From Fragilaria radians (Eukaryota; Bacillariophyta; Fragilariophyceae; Fragilariales; Fragilariaceae): DNA of 17,041 nucleotides. Made by a program: the position numbers and the translations under genes. Location of the stretch: NCBI GenBank assembly GCA_900642245.1, contig CAAAJI010000001.1, forward strand, positions 764,260-781,300, read 5' to 3'. Numbering within the stretch: position 1 is the first letter of the stretch; each line of letters starts with the position of its first letter. Shown here piece after piece: positions 1-9,432 of the stretch. The notes under the pieces were generated by a model. It had not been told where the DNA came from. It saw only the letters and a program-made list of their open reading frames with translations, and made no database searches.

Positions 1-2384
1 GAGTAAATATAAGAACGTTAATTCTAGTATTGTTTACTATGTACTAACGATAACTTTGGACATCTCCAGTATCGGGACACACACACATCTCTTAACCTTG
101 GTAATTTACTATAGTATTATTAGACTGTATTGCTTACAACCTGTAGTGTTCGTGATTATCTAAATGGACTTGATTCAAGGTATGTCAATTACCAGCAAAA
201 TGTTGAAAACAGCAGGCCACCGTAAATCTAGCAACACAGATTGGACGACCTCTATTGGAGGAAGATGATGCAACAAATAGACGTTTTCAAAATGTCAAAG
301 AAAATCACTGTACCATCGGAAGACACAATTTCTGGGTGAAGAGAAGTACCTGAAGATCCGTATATGATGTGCAGTAGGAAATGATGACACAGGTGCTAGT
401 AGCAACATCATTCCTGAAGTATATACCTCAAAAAATGTATCAAAAATAATGACCTTGATAGACCTTTAAAGGTGGAAGACCATAAAATATTGTTTGACTA
501 GCATGAACCATAGAAGGCAAAATCATCTATAATATCAAGGCTTCTTAAGCGGAATGACCACAAACATCACTTCAATGTCGGGCAAGGTATATAGCTTTTC
601 TACCAAGATTATTAAAGCTTCATATTAGACATATAAATGATGCAAGACATATAAAATATCTAAATCCAGGAAACAAGCACTCATGACTCAATTGATAAAA
701 ATCTATAAGAAAAACGAGAATCGTTCAATCATGTGGACGTTTATTTCTACTGCACATTATGGAAAGTGTTGACAAAGAACTATCACGTCTTCATGCACAA
801 GTTTGGAGGATAAGGATATAGAGCAACATCTAAAAGTTCCTTCAATTCTAAGACCAGTGAAGTTGTAAGTAGTTGGTTATAGAAGCTGTAAAAGTGAAAT
901 ATTCAGCATATAACTTTACAACTCAATTCAATTTTATGAAGTAATAAATGAAGGTTGTGAATTCATTATGGAGATTGCATATACACTTCAGTCATCTGAA
1001 CCAAAATATATTAGGTTGATTGACGCCGTCATTGCTATTGATATGGAGGGAAAAAATACAAAAAAGCTACGGAGCAGAACTTACAGTGTGCCTAGCTGCT
1101 TTTTTTCTAGCAAGAATATTGCAATGCAGAAGCTACAGAACATCCAGAACCAGAGCCCTGTAGTTTTATGGTTTAATAATAATGTAATGTTAGCCTACTA
1201 CAATCTTTCCCACAAACAATTGTATTAATACATTTTAATTGTCACAACATCATCCAAACATTGTCTTGGATAGACAAGCAAAGCTAGAGTATAGGAATTG
1301 TGAATGATTCATGTCAACTCAATCCTGAGAACTACAATCAGGTGGAAAGAAATCGCCCGAAAGGAAAAGTTCGCGAAAGCTCTTTGACATAAGATAAGTG
1401 TAGGAAGAGTTCAAAAATGCTACAGAAGGAAGTTTGTAACTAAGCATCAGTAATCTTTAAAGAAACAAAAAGGAAAGGGATGGATATTAAAGAGAATGTT
1501 TACAATATTTCACGCAACAGGTTGAAGTCCGTGCGGATGTCTAGTTTTGTTTCAGGAACAAGAAATAGAGTTAAATGGAACTTCAAGTCGCCATTTCAAC
1601 AGACAACTGATGTGACCATCCACAGCACATTGGTTGCATATCTATCCTTAGAATTGCCTATTCTAGATAGTGTTGTCAGAAAATGTCGATAATCATGCGT
1701 CAAGGATTGCCTTAACTTTATGGTGGGACAGATATTGTCAGCTCCGATGCGTAATGCTAGCGGAGAAGATTGTTTTCAACGCTGCAACACCATGATTTCC
1801 ACTCAAAATTTTCGTTGCTCTAAGAGCTCTCATTCAAAGTTAAAGCAAGCGATTCCTAAGAGAGAAATAGTTGAAAAGGTGTTTGCGTCAGATAAGGACC
1901 CATGAAAGGAATCGAAAAGTATCGCTAATGGGCTGTGATCGACGAGTATTAATCTACCCAACATTGTGCCACAGGTATAAGAGGTATGAGCACATTTTCT
2001 TTCGAAAATGAACCCTAAGAGGTTGAAGTGATATTCTCCTTCTCTCGAATGAATTCCTCTCGGAATCCATTCCCCATTTAAGGCACCAGCTGGGATGAAC
2101 ATTCCCCAATTCACGTCTTACTTACCACCTTTCGTTCCTTCTTTAACTGTTGATGGAAAATGAATACATCGTAATGAACTTCATCCCTCGTCAGTCATAC
2201 AGTATTTCATACAATCTTAACATGTTGTCATTGCTGAACGATGTTGCTAAGTATGTCTTACTTATTATATCCATTGTACTGTCTAAGTAGGTTAGAAATT
2301 TTTCATCACGAATTAGTAATAAGTAAATCAGGGGAGGGGTCTAGCTAACCAACGGCGTTCCAATGTTTAGCCCTGGTACGAAAT

Positions 2385-2588
2385 TTGTTGATATCCCTAT
2401 CGAGAAATTCCTGTGACACTATAGCACGTGCAACTCATCCATCACAGCTTTTTCCCAGTGATAAAGGCATTCAAGCAAAACCAAAGTTAACACGTTTATT
2501 TTTGTACCACAAACCTGAAACGTACAAGCTATTGTATTTGCTTGACTTCATTAAAATTCGGATGGTGCATTGTCGACACCAAATATGA
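2385..2588 (+). pseudogene. Possible transposase fragment (piggyBac-like middle region?)
   Basis: This is a 67-codon open stretch. Its central part reads SDKGIQAKPKLTRLF and then KPETYKLLYLLDF. The spacing recalls the piggyBac DDE domain, where a catalytic-Asp motif of the form DEgM-fKGR is followed after about ten residues by KPxKyGiKl and a hydrophobic strand. The first Asp is kept but the following residue is Lys rather than Glu. No further piggyBac blocks are recognisable downstream on this strand, and the similarity is short. The window holds a much clearer piggyBac relic at 10060-11700, so a second fragment is plausible, but chance similarity is a serious alternative. Confidence 0.2.
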
Positions 2589-2667
2589 CATTCGAAGAAA
2601 CTAGATTTATCAGTAGGCTAAACCTTATCTTAAGTTTGTATCATCAATAATGTTTGATTCTTATGCT

Positions 2668-3230
2668 AGGATAATCCAGGACTGAAAGAGAAGCCCTAAA
2701 GTGCTAATTCATCCATAAAGGAAATAAGGTTGGCATCTCCAATCATAATTTTACGCAACTCATTTGGCTTTCCTTTGCTCTTTTGTATAGCTTTCCTCCA
2801 CATGACATAGATATCACTACCTTTTAGTTACGGCATATTCTTGAATTGTCAATTGATAGGTTTTGGCCCTAATTTGCAGTGAAAATAGCGCGTTCTTAGT
2901 CAGATAGGATCTGATAGAGTTTCTCTTTCGTTTAAAGGAACTATTTTGGTTTCTTATGTGATAGCGCTAATATTGAAATATAGAATATTTCCTCGGAAAT
3001 TCTGAAAGACAGCATATTATACACTTTTGAAAATTTGTACGATCTACCTTGCGGAAATGGCAAGAAAAATGTTTTCCTGAGGTTGAATTCCAGGAGAAAA
3101 CAGTATTCTCTTTTTATGGCTAATACAATTATTTCAGGTATTATTCTCTCCGGAATCTGATATGGTGACTTTTTCGAAGTGCCATTCCTCTCATATAATG
3201 TTACATTTAAAACAAGTAACAGCCGCTGCT
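2668..3230 (-). pseudogene. Decayed coding relic of unknown family
   Basis: Read on the minus strand, frame A is open for about 78 codons from 3053 to 2820 with a single internal stop. It contains a cysteine pair, KCIIC, at 3012-3026, followed by a basic, coding-like stretch. One frame change near 2820-2830 then gives about 40 further uninterrupted codons (LKGSDIYVMWRK and onward to FMDELAL) ending at a stop at 2696-2698, with a short continuation reading GFSFSPGLS. A less certain block with CFKC lies upstream, toward 3230. The continuity of plausible protein across few lesions suggests a dead gene or mobile-element ORF. The Cys pair could be part of a zinc-binding N-terminus. I do not recognise the family. 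Confidence 0.3.
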
Positions 3231-3764
3231 CTAGACAACTTTACTTTATGATGGATACAAAGTTAAATTTCTAATTCGATAGTGAGATTAAGTGTTTTGA
3301 TTCAATAAGTCTATTCCCAAACTCTAGTTTGTATGCAGTCCGTTCCTCATGAAATCCTTTTGAATCAGGATGAAATGCCTGTGTATGTATTCCACCCCAA
3401 TATCGCTAAACACTTTTATAGAAGGTCATTGTCTAGTTATTAGGCATCTTCTTCATCCATCCTTGCTTCTAATGATAATATGTCTCCAATTATTTCAATG
3501 AGGTTTTGAGTGTCTTGGTCAAAATTCCCTGCATAATTTAAAGCATTATACAGAATGATACTCCTCAGAGACATATATTTTGGACTTTGGCTTTGACAAT
3601 ATAACAAAATGGGAATTTTATGTTTGCTTTTATGTGGAGGGACGCCGTGTTAATGGGTTGTGCATAGGAAGTTTGCAATTCCTAGTTAGAGTTAGGGAAC
3701 ATCATTTTTCGAATACGTTCACAGAAATACCATTACAATCGAAAAACTACTCTTTAACTTCATC

Positions 3765-4910
3765 ATGACACTTGTTGTTTCCTCTCAAATTCTTCGTCTT
3801 CGTTCCAATTCATTGATGACTCGGATGCTTCATCAGCCTATGAAGAAAATAGTGACAAGGAATGGATACTTCTTTTCTTCATCATTTTCTACCACTCCGC
3901 AGCACTCGTTTGTTTTGTCACATCCATCGTTAGTGGATTCGACGACGGCGACGAACACGAACGCCACAGCTAATACAAATACGACAGAATCTTCTAAACG
4001 TAGAGGTCGAATTATTTGTATTACATCTGGAAAGGGGGGTGTTGGAAAGACGACAGTGTCAGCATCTATTTCGATGGGATTGGCTCAACGGGGACATCGT
4101 GTATGTGTTGTGGATTTGGATATCGGCTTACGGAATCTCGATTTGCATTTAGGGTGCGAACGGCGTGTCATTTTCGATTTTGTCCACGTCCTTCTGGGAG
4201 AATGTTCGCTTCATCAAGCTTTGTTACGGGATAAACGAGAGCCCAATCTCAGTCTTTTGGCTGCTAGCCAAACTCGTGATAAAGACTGCCTCACATTGGA
4301 TGGAGTTGAACGGATCTTGGCTGATCTGACACAGACATTTGATTTCGTCGTCCTTGATAGTCCCGCTGGTATTGAAAGTGGTGCAAAGCATAGTATGTAC
4401 TTTGCTGATGATGCCATCCTTGTAGTCAATCCAGAACTTAGTTCCTGTCGGGATGCCGATAAGATGGTTGGTTTCATTGCGAGCAAGTCGAGACGTGCAG
4501 AGTTAGGAGAAAGAGAGTGTCTACCCGTACAACAGTCTCTTCTAATCAACCGTTACGATCCTACACGAGCAGCAGCAGAGGAATCTTTAGCGATTGCGGA
4601 TATTGAGGAATTATTGGGTCTTCCTGTCATTGGAGTCATTCCAGGTAAGTAACACAGTATTTGAAGGATCATGATATTATGATAAACCATCTCTCTTTCA
4701 ATTTCTCTAATTCATGCTTTCTCTTAAATCGTAGAATCTAAAGAAGTTCTCAATTGCACCAATGTGGGTAGTCCAGTAATTCTTCTTAGTGAAGACGCCC
4801 CAGTCGCGGGAGCTTTCCGTGACACAGTAGATCGATATTTGGGAGAGGAACGCGAACTGAGATTTATTACCCCTGAGCCCGTCTCTTTCTTCCGCCGAAT
4901 CTTTGGATGA
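3765..4910 (+). CDS. minD: Septum-site-determining ATPase MinD, probably mitochondrial
   Basis: Two exons, 3765-4644 and 4735-4910, encode 351 residues. MinD is a membrane-cycling ParA/MinD-family ATPase that positions the FtsZ division ring, usually with MinC and MinE. The protein shows the deviant Walker A SGKGGVGKTT (residues 88-97), the switch region DLDIGLRNLDL (117-127), GCERRV (130-135), ASQTRDKD (167-174), Walker-B-like VVLDSPAGIE (195-204) and ASKSRRAE (239-246). It ends in an amphipathic membrane-targeting tail, PVSFFRRIFG (342-351). The GCERRV and ASQTRDKD blocks match proteobacterial MinD rather than the chloroplast type. The first 80 or so residues are extra: rich in Arg, Ser and Thr, poor in acids, with an RNGYFFSS cleavage-like site near 32-39. 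That fits a mitochondrial presequence, so I infer a mitochondrial division role. Met18 is an alternative start. No minC or minE lies nearby. Confidence 0.93.
4645..4734 (+). other. minD: Intron in MinD gene
   Basis: This 90-nt intron begins GTAAGT and ends TAG after a pyrimidine-rich stretch. It splits a Glu codon after its first base (phase 1). Joining the exons gives GVIP-ESKEVL, which aligns with the GVIPED region of bacterial MinD. Read-through reaches a stop after two codons. Confidence 0.93.
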
Positions 4911-5097
4911 TACAACATGTGAGTTTTAAACTACAGCTCATTTCATCGGATGAATGTTACAATTAATTTTTATCAGTTTGGAAACTTCTACAACTGCTTT
5001 TAACTCGTTTCCCGCTCAGCAAAAGATCCCTATGTACTTATTTCCGTTCTTAACTATCTGCAAACACAACCCGTAGTGGCGACCGTCACTTGTTTTG
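4911..5097. other. Short convergent intergenic gap
   Basis: These 187 bp separate the stop codons of MinD (+) and the methyltransferase gene (-) and must hold both 3' UTRs and polyadenylation sites. I see no conserved structure or ORF. Confidence 0.6.
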
Positions 5098-6629
5098 TCA
5101 AGTATCGTCATCACCTGCTAGGTTATGTATAGCTGTTTTCTTTCGTTTGATTGCAACAAAGTGAATGCACCGATATGCCAAATTCATCATCGACCGTCTG
5201 TCGGCTGTATATAATGCTCGGATACCCACCTTCTCTTCCAACAATTCAAAGCCTACAGTGACAAGGATTTCACGTACATCTTGCCAGCACAAATCGACGC
5301 TGGTCATATACCTAGTATCAAGATATGAAAAACGAGATTGATAATCCGCTACCGTACGGTCATCGGGTCGCATGGCGGGACCAGACCAATGATACAATAG
5401 AGGGCCAAAGTTTACCACAATTCCATCGTCCCGTAACATTTTGTACAGTATTTGAATATATTCGATGATTGATGGCGCAGCATCTAGGAAGAAACAACAT
5501 ACAACTGCATCCCATTGACCTACTTCGCGAGGCTTTCCATATATACCCACAAAATCTCCTGCGGCCATTGAGAAGTCTGGGGGTGGCGTATCATCTACAT
5601 CGCTCTCATTCTGGAGTAAATACGCGGAGGGATCAACATCAGGAATCATGACCTTTCTTTCTCAGTACGATTAGTGCAAATGTTGGTGGAATAATTCAGA
5701 TAGAGGTGGATGAAGTGTGAGAAGAGACAAATATTCATATAAAGCACAAAAACAGACAATATCACTTACCTCGTAACGTCGGTGTGTGCATGAACATTCC
5801 TTGTTTCAAGTAACCATGGTGAGATGGACATAGGCTTGATGGGTGTTGCCACACCACCATTGAGAATAAAATCAGAAGCCAATAGCATGTAAAGAGAAAA
5901 TTCGTTCCCTTGTACTCGATAGCCCAATGCGGCAAGTTCCAGAGCCAACCGTCCAACACCAGCTCCGGGTACACAAATTCGAGGTGCTTCATCTCCCTTA
6001 CGGCCTACGACGATTGGAACATAACGCACGACAGCATTCAATATAGGTTCGTAGGCTTGATCCCGCTCACCCTTCCCATCCAGGGACCAATCTCTTGCCA
6101 GAGACTTCAATACAGACGAGACCTTGGATATTTGTCCATCGGCAACAAGCGATGATGACAATAGTGCTCTACTTGAATTTCTTTGAGTCGATTGAACATT
6201 TTGTACTGATGCTGATGATGGTGATAGCGACTGTTGTTGCGATTCTTGTGAATGAGGCATCCCCGCATGTCGGAGGATACAATCCAACAAAAATTGATTC
6301 CGTATGGCAGCCTCATGAAATTGTCTTGCCCGTTCTTCCGATTCGATAGTCCCACTACGTAATCCTGGAGGCAATAATTTCTTTTGATCGTCTGGTAATC
6401 GATCTATCCGTTGTCGATGATTCGACCAACTGCACAATGCAAATGTCGCATACTGACGATACGCCTGGCAAACATCCTCCCAATGCAATTGCTCCTCTCT
6501 ATCATGATTTAGATATGTCTGAAATGCATGTGCAAGTGATTGATGACCAATAATAGGATTCTGATTGTCGTCATTCGTCATGCTATGTTTATCTTTACAA
6601 TAAGCAGTATCGTTACATGTTTCATCCAT
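5098..6629 (-). CDS. Carnosine N-methyltransferase-like protein (N2227 family)
   Basis: On the minus strand, exon 1 is 6629-5770 and exon 2 is 5656-5098, together encoding 472 residues. The family (human CARNMT1, yeast YNL092W) transfers a methyl group from S-adenosylmethionine to the imidazole of carnosine, giving anserine in animals. Diagnostic blocks are present in order: LPDDQKKLLPPG (about 78-89), the ARDWSLDGKGERD helix (178-190), SAM-binding motif CVPGAGVGRLALEL (219-232), GNEFSLYML (241-249), IPDVDP (291-296), SMAAGDF (316-322), CFFLDAA (341-347) and NFGPLLYHW (369-377). A Gln/Ser-rich low-complexity insert fills about 124-162. No signal peptide or membrane segment is visible, so a cytosolic or nuclear location is likely. 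The start is the first Met; Met17 is an alternative. Carnosine is not an expected metabolite in an alga, so the true substrate may be another histidine-containing peptide or protein. The family call is firm; the substrate is not. Confidence 0.92.
5657..5769 (-). other. Intron in carnosine methyltransferase-like gene
   Basis: This 113-nt minus-strand intron starts GTAAGT at 5769 and ends AAAG at 5657 (phase 2). Joining gives TDVTR-KVMIPDVDP, restoring the family's PDVDP motif. Two other AG dinucleotides lie within a few bases of the acceptor, but neither keeps the frame. Confidence 0.85.
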
Positions 6630-8700
6630 CCTTGTTCATACACAGAAAGGTCAAAGGTCGATCACTTTTTCAAGGTGTTGTACGTACTTTGTTTTCTGTT
6701 GGTTCCTACAAAAGCAATACTCACTTGTTCCTTTCCTTTCGTAGATTCTGTTTCATAAACTTATGTTAGAAGTCTCTGAGGAGTATTGAATTTTGTTACC
6801 TTGCCTACAAACGCGCAATTGATGAAATAATTTTTTGGCGCTCAGGATTAAGAGTATGCCGAGGCGCGATTGTCATTGTCCCTTATGCCCATTCCGCAAT
6901 TACATCAGTACTTTAAATAGCAGAAGGCACTCAAAGTCAGCTTGCCTAGAAATGAGGTGAAGTAAGTAAGTATTGCAACACAAGATTGAATAACTAGTTT
7001 TTTCCTAAACATTCATCATTTGTCGGGTCTCAAAGGATCCATCTAATCGTACCATTACATTCGGGATATGTTTACAGCTATGCCATAAATGTGAAATTTC
7101 CGTAAGAAAACTGATTTGGCTTGGGTTCTTTTTACCAAATTCTATATGAAGGAGTTACTGGTAGCTTGTAAGCAACTCATATGTGCACAGCTTCCAATTG
7201 TCCTCTGCCAAACAAAAGGACAAAAATGAGAAATAGAATAAAGAACCCTATGAGATGATCTATTTGGAAAACAGGTATACTTGAATTAAAATGACCTATA
7301 GTTTGAGTTATAGACATAATGCTAGACAAAGAGTCATCAGATTATGTGTAGTTCTCAGTCTAGGAATCAATTAAGGGGCTTTGCGATGGATTTGTGAACA
7401 GTTATTGGAGACATCCCTTACTTCACGTGCATCTGAGTATAGAGAAAGAGGATGGCATATATATTTGCAGACGTATTCATGGTCATCTACAATGCTAATG
7501 TCAATTTGATTCCCTTTCGTTTTTGTGTCTACAACCATGGTGTCTAATAATGGTAGGATTCTTCAAAGAAATCAGTAATTGAAACTTTTTTCAGGATCAA
7601 CTCGGCTATAGGTGTGAGCAAAATATGACAATTTTCAGTTTTAATGATAGTCTAAGGTGCTCTTTATTCTGAGGATACAAGGAGAGGTTATAATCTACCA
7701 TATACTTTATTGCAAAACTATAACGTAGGTGATAGGTAGTTGTGTCTTGTGACAATTTAGTAAAGGTAATTCGTATCATTCATATTCCACATATTAAACC
7801 ACAGTCATGATATCTCTAAGTTTTTGGATGTGAATACATAGCCAGCCATTTTATGTGCCTGCGTAGTGATTGGTATATTGTATCATTATTCAACTAATAT
7901 ATAATGGGGAGAAAAAAAATTAACATCATGATTGTCGCACATTTACTTGAATTGAAGGTGAATTTACCCTTTGTCACCAAAGGACATTATTTTCACGATA
8001 TTGTTGAACTTTATTTTCCAAATTCAATGATTGGCATACATCATTTACAACTTGTGATGCTGTCGAGGATTGCATTTTTTGTTGGATTCCGGCTTTGATC
8101 TGCATCATACCTGATAAAGGCGTGGTTGAAATTTTGAATGCTTGTATCTTGTTTTTGAAGATCATGTCTGTTTCTGAGATGCATGTTTCTATAAGTGACA
8201 ATAAAAAATGAAGATTTTATTTGAATTTAAGTTGAATTATTCTCTTCTCACTGACAAGAAATTTTTGTTTTAGGAGTTTGTTTTCTCCTTGGCGATTTTA
8301 GCATTCCATCATAATCCAATAGTTTGGAATTTCTATCCTAGAACTAAGAAAGTATTAGGCAAAGTAATGCTGTATCTTTGTTTTCCATATACTGGGATGC
8401 GGGGCACCAGGCAGTGGGCGTATATCCTTCATGACACATATCGAACGTAGTGAGGCTGTCGAAAAGTTCCTCCATCTATTCCATAGAGCTGAGGTCGAGA
8501 GAGATAATTTGATTACGTTTTGTAAATGTAGGCATAATCTAATAAAAAATTTAAACATCGTAATGCTTCAGCTTATCTCTTTTCACCCTTTTAAACCTTA
8601 GATAACAAAGAAAGATACATGATGCTGCACTTCGCTTGTTAGAAAAAGAATGCAAGCACACTACTATTTCCATAAACGTGTATTGCGAGGCAACTTTGGT
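6630..8700. other. About 2 kb without a recognisable gene
   Basis: Only short reading frames occur (longest 75 codons), such as those at 7904-8098 (+), 7974-8201 (-) and 8355-8558 (-). None matches a family I know, and none has splice-linked partners that I could find. The left edge must contain the promoter and 5' UTR of the methyltransferase gene, and the right edge the 3' UTR of the 8701-9432 gene. The 7974-8201 minus frame is Gln/Ser-rich and reads plausibly as protein, so an old coding fragment cannot be excluded. Confidence 0.5.
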
Positions 8701-9432
8701 TTATTTTGGTTCCTCCCAAATGTTTACCTGCTGAGCACCTAATGCCAAAGCCAAATCTCGTCCTTCAGATGCATACGGCTTGAAAATTTCTACATGGATA
8801 GGTATTCCTTCATCTTGCGCTGAAACTAAGAAATTGCACACTTGTCGAAAGAATTGATCCTTCTCTCCTCGATTTTCAAGCTCGGCAGCTTGTCCGTAGT
8901 CACTAGGATTCCCAGCTAGCAACGAAACATTTACCGCAGTCAAAATTTTTAGTTCGTCCATATTTACCGGGACAATACCCGATGTATATACGCCTATCGG
9001 CACTCCGTGGCGGAATGTAAAAATCTGTTCAATGCTCGGTTTAAGAATATCATCCCAATAGCACAATGGATCTCGCCTTGGGTTGTTTATTGGAGGCACA
9101 AACCACACGCCGCTATCAGTTTCCCCCATCCCACCAACAAATGAGGTATTGTTATCCAAGTCATAGTGCATATCGACTGCTTTCAATATATCGTCAACAG
9201 AAGACACAATTGTAGGCAATGGCTGGGTTGGAAAACGTATCCTAGGACCATCATTGTCTGACCCATACTCATTCGCACCCTGAGTGATCGATAGCAACAA
9301 GGGAGGAGACGAAATCATGCGACGTACGGAGTGTAACCTTGAGATTCGACGAAGGTTTGCGGCAAACATGTTGAGTTTTGATATATTATAAATATCTCTC
9401 TCAATCTTTTTCAAGAACGGTAAGGATACCAT
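8701..9432 (-). CDS. Unrecognised protein, probably mitochondrial; faint radical-SAM-barrel resemblance
   Basis: A single exon of 243 codons, far longer than the background of this AT-rich DNA. The second Met (residue 22, codon at 9367-9369) begins a strongly presequence-like stretch, MFAANLRRISRLHSVRRMIS, rich in Arg and Ser and without acids. I therefore favour that start (222 residues) and mitochondrial import. Further on, FVGGMGE (98-104), HGVPIGVYTSGIV (142-154), VNVSLLAG (167-174) and EGIPIHVEIFKPY (208-220) alternate like strands and helices of a TIM barrel. The order GGxGE, then GVPxGxxTSG, then VxVSL echoes radical SAM proteins. However, there are only two Cys (124 and 199) and no CxxxCxxC, so no iron-sulfur cluster of that kind could bind. 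This may be a degenerate barrel with another job, or the resemblance may be coincidental. I can assign no function. Confidence 0.72.
   Translation of the reverse strand: MVSLPFLKKIERDIYNISKLNMFAANLRRISRLHSVRRMISSPPLLLSITQGANEYGSDNDGPRIRFPTQPLPTIVSSVDDILKAVDMHYDLDNNTSFVGGMGETDSGVWFVPPINNPRRDPLCYWDDILKPSIEQIFTFRHGVPIGVYTSGIVPVNMDELKILTAVNVSLLAGNPSDYGQAAELENRGEKDQFFRQVCNFLVSAQDEGIPIHVEIFKPYASEGRDLALALGAQQVNIWEEPK

Larger units (their letters stand above)
1..3579. other. Gene-poor left flank with decayed coding traces
   Basis: No open reading frame here exceeds about 94 codons, and none of the short ones has a composition or motif that I can assign to a family. The stretch is AT-rich and rich in stop codons in all frames. 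Conceptual reading through stops and frame changes shows decayed coding sequence, best on the minus strand at about 2668-3230 and possibly on the plus strand at 2385-2588; both are listed separately. A short plus-strand run near 386-400 spells an aspartic-protease-like DTGAS but has no supporting context. I interpret the region as intergenic DNA built from old mobile-element debris. Confidence 0.5.

Noticed and set aside
386..400. DTGAS on the plus strand, resembling a retroelement aspartic protease active site
   Set aside because: The open frame around it is only about 35 codons and no reverse transcriptase, RNase H or integrase motif could be read nearby; a five-residue match is weak.
968..1228. 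86-codon plus-strand open reading frame
   Set aside because: No family motif, no splice partners and a composition like the surrounding AT-rich DNA.
1830..2114. 94-codon minus-strand open reading frame
   Set aside because: No recognisable domain, and all frames around it look equally plausible; not enough to call a gene.
3580..3768. 62-codon frame directly upstream of MinD
   Set aside because: It overlaps the MinD start in another frame and has no similarity I recognise; most likely 5' UTR or promoter sequence.
4214..4549. 111-codon minus-strand frame inside MinD
   Set aside because: Antisense shadow of the conserved MinD coding sequence.
5910..6355. Several short plus- and minus-strand frames inside the methyltransferase exon 1
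   Set aside because: They overlap strongly conserved coding sequence and have no independent support.
7974..8201. Gln/Ser-rich 75-codon minus-strand frame
   Set aside because: Plausible protein composition but no recognised motif, no exon partners, and flanking frames closed.
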